Shown: piece by piece, positions 59,049 to 64,000 of the stretch
How the letters are laid out: each line of letters opens with the position of its first letter
Numbering within the stretch: the first letter of the stretch is position 1
Assembly: GCF_030272615.1 (NCBI RefSeq)
Contig: NC_081409.1
Span: forward strand, 619,551,255-619,615,254
Length of the DNA stretch: 64,000 nt
Source of the DNA: Cryptomeria japonica
Lineage: Eukaryota > Streptophyta > Pinopsida > Cupressales > Cupressaceae
Reading direction: 5' to 3'
Notes under the pieces: generated by a model
Database searches by the model: none
What the model saw: the letters and a program-made list of their open reading frames with translations, nothing else
Told to the model about the DNA's origin: nothing
Translations under genes and position numbers: made by a program

Positions 59049-60387
59049 ATTGTAACAGAGTGTCGTCCAAATCGCCTTGTAACTACAAAAATGGAAATTC
59101 TTAGGCTTGTGGAAGCCCCCCTTGAACATCGATTTTACTAACACGTTTTTGTTTGTGCAAGTTAAAAACTCACCATAAAAATCACAAACTTGTCTTTTGG
59201 GGCTTAAAAAAAAAACTTGACAAAACACAAAATTGTATTGCTTTCTAGTTAGGATAAATTGTCTTTTGGTGCTTAAAATCAACAAACAACTTTGCTTTCC
59301 TTGCATCAAACTTAAAAATCACAAGCCACACTTCAATTTTGGGCAAATAAAAAGAACAATCCACTTGTTTAGATTTTGCAAAACAAATTTTACTTCAAGC
59401 GAACGTGTTTTTCATTAAGTTGACCAGGATTTTTGAATTCTAGATTACAAAACACATTACCTTTGAAAATTAAAAAGAACACCATGGCTGTTGGAGCAAC
59501 ATCTCCAAATAGTTAGACCACATTTTGAAATGATGGATTAAAAAGAACAAGTGTATTTTGTGTTTGGCACACTTGTGCAAAAAGTCGATCGAGTGGTCCT
59601 ACCTCTAACACACACTATTCTCTCCCTTGGCTTTCGTGGTCCTAGGTGCAAGAGAAAAGTGTTAGTAACACTCAAAAATTTTATCTTTTTAAGAGAGGCC
59701 TGCCAAGGGATCGATACTCTTGGGAACGACCTCGAGCGGTAAATCCTTCGAGCCGCTATAGAAATTAGGTGAGAGCAAAAGTTGTAGCCTTGGGTATAGC
59801 TATTCCTATAGTGTAACTTGTCGAAAGGACAAATGGGCCCCACCACCAGTTACAAGGCTCTTAAGTGAGTCACTGCAGAATGAACTTATGTCCAAAACAA
59901 TCGAACATGACTAAACACCTTTAAGTAGTAGCCCACCTGTTCTATTGATTGAGAATATTTGTGATATAATTTAGTGCAAGAGCATAGATGGTTTTGCTCC
60001 CAAGATACTCACCATACATATTTTCTTGAGTAGAAACATAGCTTTTTGAAAAGTCACTTGTGGCTTGATAAAAGTGGTGACTCCCCCATCATAGGGATCA
60101 TCTATTTGTTATGCTCGTGCAAGACGTAGTATATCACATCCTTACCTGCCATGGTGGGATTCATAAGGTATGTAGTACCAAAGTCGAAGAAATATCAAGA
60201 TGTGGGCTAAATTTATCACAACTGGCCATTTGACCTTAGGGATAAAAAGTGTTTGAAGTGTGTTCATTTTAAAGACCAAGTGCAAATTGAGTCGACTTCA
60301 GGCTTTGGAAATACACCTTAAAATACATCTAAAGGAAGGGTTATATAAAAGTCCAAGGATTGGGTTGATCTAGACCCATACTCATTT
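59049..60387 (+). other. G3 leader, non-coding
   Basis: No credible ORF. It is part of the untranslated leader between primer site and first ORF. Small ORFs on the minus strand (59013-59309, 59538-59846) run against the element and are taken as noise. Confidence 0.5.
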
Positions 60388-60939
60388 GTGCCTTTGGGGC
60401 AACATTCTTGTGTTTGTGTACTTGCTTTGTTTTCTTGTCAAAGAAAAATCAGAAAATCACTTCCCAAAAACAAAGTATTCATCCAACCAAAAATCTGTCA
60501 AAACAACCAAAAACATCAAAAACAAGGAACAAACAACAAAGAGTCAAATTTTATGACCATTCTTCACATCTTGCGAAAGAAGAAGTGTCATCAGAATAGC
60601 AACTTGAAAAGAAGACCATTAAGCTCAAAGGCTTTGATCAAAAGGAGGAAATTCTTCTATATCAATCGACAAATCTTTGTCTCCCATAGAGTCTTTCTAC
60701 ATCGCATGCGTCTATACCTTCAAGGTAAAACAAATGAATTTGATTCAGAATCATTGAACCGCAGAGCTTTTATGCAATATAGAGCTCTAAGTTATCACAA
60801 AAATCAAGGAGGAAAGATTAATCCCAACTTCTTCCCAAACGTCTACATCACCTACAACACAGCTCAAGAAATACCTCCAACACCTGAAAGGGAAGAGGTA
60901 GAGTTTGTCCCATTTGTGACACAAAGTTTTTATTGAAGT
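60388..60939 (+). CDS. Possible upstream ORF of G3 (182 codons)
   Basis: An uninterrupted ORF in the leader, about 450 bases before gag. It begins MPLGQHSCVCVLALF, is Lys/Asn/Gln-rich, very basic over residues 18-95, and ends EEVEFVPFVTQSFY. Ogre elements are known to have an extra ORF of unknown role at this place. No motif is recognised, and the length in AT-rich DNA could be chance. Being open while gag has two stops is mild support that it matters or is young noise. Confidence 0.35.
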
Positions 60940-61385
60940 TGAAAACATTTTCATCCATCATCTCACTCATACATCATCACTTCATCATCAATCCATCCCA
61001 ACTCTCAAAACATTAAGAGGTTATTTTTCCAAGTTCTCTTTTAGATATTGCTTGAAATCAAACACTTCACATCACTTTTTAGATTGTTTCTACATCTAGG
61101 ATAAGCTCATCCTAAGAGACACATCTACGCTGGTTAAAACCAGTTCATGAGTGAATCCTCTCATTACTAGGTAGTTCAATCTGTAACACATCTCAGATTT
61201 CTCTACACCTTATCACATCAAATCTTATCAAACAAGCAAGCAATTCAAAGAAGGAATTTCGGTTACATCTACCTTAAAAGTGTTAAGAGATCCACATACC
61301 ACACAATCCACCAATCATCAATTTCTCATTTCATCAAAAACTCATCATCATTTTCATGCAATTTCAACAAAGACTCATAAACAAA
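60940..61385 (+). other. G3 spacer before gag
   Basis: Rich in CATCA and CTTCA words, no ORF. It may hold leader signals for packaging but none can be named. Confidence 0.45.
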
Positions 61386-62572
61386 ATGGCTCAAACCCGA
61401 TCACAGTCACGACAACAAGAAATAGAAATGGAAGAAGAAGAAGAGGAAAATCTCAATGAATTCCAAGAAGCACTTGGAGGAAATGCGAATGATGAAAACC
61501 CAAGTACTCCTACTCCTACAATAATAGAAAGGGCTCAGCATAACCCTCTCTTTAACAGATTGTTTGACGAAATACTCAGGAGCAATGCAGATGCTCACTT
61601 CTTAAAATTCGCTCAAGAAGGAGCCAAACTCCCCTCAGACTTTGATCTTGCCCAATTAAGACAAGCATCAGAAAGACAAAGTCGCCATGAAGAGGAAAGA
61701 GGTAGAGATCCTATCAGATATAACATTCCTCGAGGTAATCCACCACCTCCTCCTCCTCCAAATGAAATGGAGATGTTGCGGCAACAAGTCGAGAATCTCG
61801 CCCAACAACTTCATAGTGGTGTCAAGATTAACCAATTCTCACTCAATGACATCTGTCTCTATCCTTTTGATAGGAATCTTTACATGCCACCATTTCCACG
61901 AGGATTCGAAACACCCAAATTCAAAAAATATAGGGGAAAGGGAGATCCTCGTGATCATGTCAGAGAATTTCATTCCGCTTGTCTTGAAGTGGCATATGAA
62001 GACACCTACCTAATGCGCCTTTTTCCCCAAAGCTTGGGAGGAACAACCACATCATGGTTTTCCTGACTACCAAGAGGCATTAGAACATTTGAGGAGCTCA
62101 TCCAGAAGTTCCTAGCTCATTACTCTCATAACTTTGAACACAACATCACCATGGCTGATCTGTGCAACACCAAACAAAAACCAGGTGAACAATTCTTAGT
62201 ATTCTTGCAACGATGGCGTCAAATGTCTAGTAGGCGTTCTCTTCAGTTACCTGAATGAGAACTAGTGGAAATATTCATTTCCAACTTAAACGAAGAAATG
62301 GAATTTCACCTGGATGTCAAAGACACAGACTCTTTTAATGATATGATCACCAAGGGTTTAAAATGTGAACGGGCACTCATCAAGAAAGGACTCATCAAAA
62401 TCTTTAATGAACCAAAAGATGGTCCTCGCCCACGCTTCAACAACGATAAACCAAACTTCTGGAATAAAAACAAGAATATCGTCAATGATGGGGTTGTCGA
62501 TGCCCGGACTATCCAAAATGCACAACCTGTGGTTCGGTTTGCAGGACAAAATCCTCCGCCTCAAAACAATAC
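61386..62572 (+). pseudogene. G3 gag, C-terminal end cut by G4
   Basis: The start MAQTRSQSRQQEIEMEEEE at 61386 was preferred to the in-frame ATG 30 bases upstream, since plant gypsy gag often begins M-A-x-T-R. Features in order: an acidic run (61427-61450), IIERAQHNPLFNRLFDEIL, a run of seven prolines (61741-61761), and the Retrotrans_gag core: PPFPRGFETPKFKKYRGKGD, FPQSLGGTTTSWFS, FLAHYSHNFEHN, FLQRWRQMSSR and VEIFISNLNEEM. Stops at 62064-62066 (TGA, replacing the Trp/Gln-type codon after WFS) and 62256-62258. The open end ENPTS... QNPPPQNN runs to 62572, where G4 starts. Gag forms the particle shell around element RNA. Confidence 0.88.
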
Positions 62573-63806
62573 TGTAAAGGGGAAAAATCAAACCCTAGTC
62601 GTTCTCCCCTCCCCAACTCCAAGGAGAGAGAAGGGAGAGTCACTAGGGTTGATGGTTTTCACTTAGGGGAGACTTTACATTCAAAAGAGGGGTTGAAACC
62701 CACAAGATCCAATCCCATGCAATGCACGATTGGATTCTAAATGAGTTTCAAGGGTTGTGACATCAAGGATACCCTCTTTTGTAAAGAATGTAGAAAGATT
62801 GAACTAGGAATGCATGTAAAGTAGGAAAGATTCGCTTATAAATAGAGATAGGGATATGGGATGAAGCTGCGGACCTAGAATTAGAAGTAAAATGTTGAGA
62901 CGGTGTTGTTCTGCAAATTTGAGCGAAAGTTGACGGGACGATGGCGCCCGACGTGCACACGGTCCTTCAAAAAATCCGTGAAACGAAGGGGGATCTGTTC
63001 GTCTCTGCACAAGGATTCCAGATCTTCAATTATAGCCTCGTACCTGCAACCTACACATAGAAAAGAGAGGACGATTGGGTTAGGGATGAGGGGTTTGCCT
63101 TTAGGTCAAACCCCGGTTTTGGAATTAACCAAGAAATGAGAATGCTGTAAATGTAAATGTTTGTAATGTAAACAAGTACTGATACCTTGTTGTAAGAATG
63201 TTTGTATTCTTACATGCGAAGGTGTAATGTATGTAGTATGTTGTATGTTGTATGTGATCTCCTCTTCAATGGTTGAATCCTTGTCTTGAATGCAACACTT
63301 AGCCTTGAATGGAGACTTAGAATGCTCAATTGCTTGAAGAAATGCTTGAATGCTTGAATGTTTGAATACTTGAATATCGTTTCCGCCTTTTTTTCATCTA
63401 CGAAAATGGGAGAGGAAATTTAGTTTATATACTTGTCAATTAGGGTTGATAGACTGATTTTCCCGACCTTAGGCCGACCAGGAAACATTATTTTCCAATT
63501 TGCAAACTCGATGCCCAAAAGAGACCGGGCCCAAAATAGGGCCAGGGACCAGGGCACTGGGCGCCATGGTCCTGGGGGACCAGGGCGCTGGGCACCCTAG
63601 TCCTGAAGGACCAGGGCGCTAGGTGCCATGGTCCCACCTCCCAGGATAGCAGGGTGCAAGGAGGGATCAGGCCAGGGTGCTGAAAAATGCAGTTTTTGAT
63701 GTCATAGACAGGTTTCGGGGTCTCCATTCAGGTTCTGTGTTGCATCGCCATCGTGAAGACCCAAATGCGGTCGAAATTGCAAGTGTTGCAATTTTAGGAT
63801 GCTACA
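62573..63806 (-). repeat. G4 3' LTR
   Basis: 1,234 bp, plus view TGTAAAGGGG to GGATGCTACA; element-sense TGTAGCATCC to CCCCTTTACA. Collinear with G1. It has short tandem words (GCTTGAATGCTTGAATG near 63341-63372) and a GC-rich triplicate at 63542-63640. ORFs in it are noise. Confidence 0.72.
63542..63640. repeat. GC-rich tandem triplicate in the G4 LTR
   Basis: Three units of about 32 bases, each with GGACCAGGGC(A/G)CT followed by GGCGCCATGGTCC or a close variant. The units are nearly self-complementary (GGACCA ... TGGTCC), standing out from the AT-rich surroundings. Confidence 0.85.
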
Positions 63807-63822
63807 TTTAGCCCCCACTTTA
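63807..63822 (-). promoter_or_regulatory. G4 polypurine tract
   Basis: Minus-strand AAAGTGGGGGCTAAA directly before TGTAGCATCC, the expected plus-strand primer for a gypsy element. Confidence 0.75.
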
Positions 63823-63860
63823 GCGGGAGTATAAGCGTACGCTCATACTTCCGGTAAAGT
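63817..63860. repeat. 44-base palindrome beside the G4 3' LTR
   Basis: Centred on GCGTACGC (63835-63842). Counting outward, 19 of 22 pairs match; mismatches are 63833/63844, 63827/63850 and 63823/63854. It overlaps the polypurine tract. Confidence 0.85.
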
Positions 63861-64000
63861 ACAAGGAAACAACATTGAAAAACTTTCACCACGTCAAGGA
63901 GGCAAGATACACCAAGCCCCCAATGGACTAAGGATCTTACGACTTCGATTGACAAAGTAAAAGGGAAGATCACGAGGGAGAACCATGACTGTCAGTAGTA

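Larger units (their letters stand above)
57338..62572 (+). mobile_element. G3: Ty3-gypsy, Tat/Ogre-like, 5' half
   Basis: A 5' LTR, primer site, a leader of about 2.6 kb and gag. A long leader with an extra ORF before gag is known from the Tat/Ogre lineage, and the gag core agrees. The element is cut by G4 at 62573 and the rest is outside the window. Confidence 0.82.
62573..64000 (-). mobile_element. G4: gypsy element, minus strand, inserted in G3 gag
   Basis: The 3' LTR is at 62573-63806 and the 3' end of the internal part begins at 63807, marked by a purine tract. The left target is AATAC (62568-62572); flanking bases on the right (TTTAG) do not match, so this is not a solo LTR and the element continues past the window. 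No coding is visible in the 194 internal bases. Confidence 0.75.

Noticed and set aside
59538-59846. Minus-strand 102-codon ORF in the G3 leader
   Set aside because: Runs against the element and has no family resemblance.
62573-63806. G4 as a solo LTR
   Set aside because: Flanks AATAC and TTTAG do not match, and a proper polypurine tract adjoins the right edge, so it is the 3' end of an element.
1-64000. CRISPR arrays, bacterial operons, tRNA or rRNA genes
   Set aside because: No direct-repeat/spacer pattern, no ribosome-binding or operon layout; the tRNA-like words are retrotransposon primer sites only.

Overview
This window is plant nuclear DNA made almost entirely of decayed retrotransposons, with no intact host gene that I can support. 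Plant origin rests on element lineages: SIRE-like Ty1-copia with initiator tRNA-Met primer sites and purine tracts of the AAAGGGGGAGAT type, a chromovirus, a Tat/Ogre-like Ty3-gypsy element, a plant LINE with a zf-RVT/RNase H tail, and a degraded plant-type PPR gene. The number, size and age of nested elements suggest a very large genome, most likely a gymnosperm. That is inference; nothing here names the species.

Layout. 1-3957: 3' part of a copia element (C1). 3958-6540: low-complexity DNA with a minus-strand PPR pseudogene. 6541-7890: copia fragment C2, cut by copia C3 (7891-12301). 12302-14850: rearranged patchwork of an inverted copia fragment (C4), an LTR tail (C5), a tandem duplication and a gypsy-type LTR (G1). 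14851-16860: AT-rich, nothing certain. 16861-26882: remnant N1 with an unknown ORF, split by the complete minus-strand LTR element N2 (17184-25188, TSD TAAAG). 27318-40655: copia C6 (TSD CCTCC) containing copia C7 (32197-38864). 41281-55267: minus-strand LINE L1 with three ORFs, split by chromovirus G2 (44010-50245). 55268-57337: an inverted repeat and a very old copia (C8). 57338-62572: 5' LTR, leader and gag of Tat-like G3, cut by minus-strand gypsy G4 (62573 to the window end).

Most notable is N2: paired LTRs, primer site, purine tracts and matching TSDs, but no protease, reverse transcriptase or integrase. It carries a gag-like ORF with a long coiled coil and five CCHC knuckles, plus a second ORF of about 1,120 codons that I do not recognise. 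It looks like a non-autonomous LTR family that would need proteins in trans. N1, which it interrupts, may be a relative. L1 also carries an extra ORF downstream of pol, and parts of it resemble the unknown N2 protein.

Nearly all coding regions carry nonsense codons, often TAG where related copies have Gln, so nothing here appears able to move by itself. The nested order (N2 in N1, C7 in C6, G2 in L1, C3 in C2, G4 in G3) is fixed by interrupted reading frames and, in three cases, two-sided target-site duplications. LTR similarity statements are by eye, not computed.
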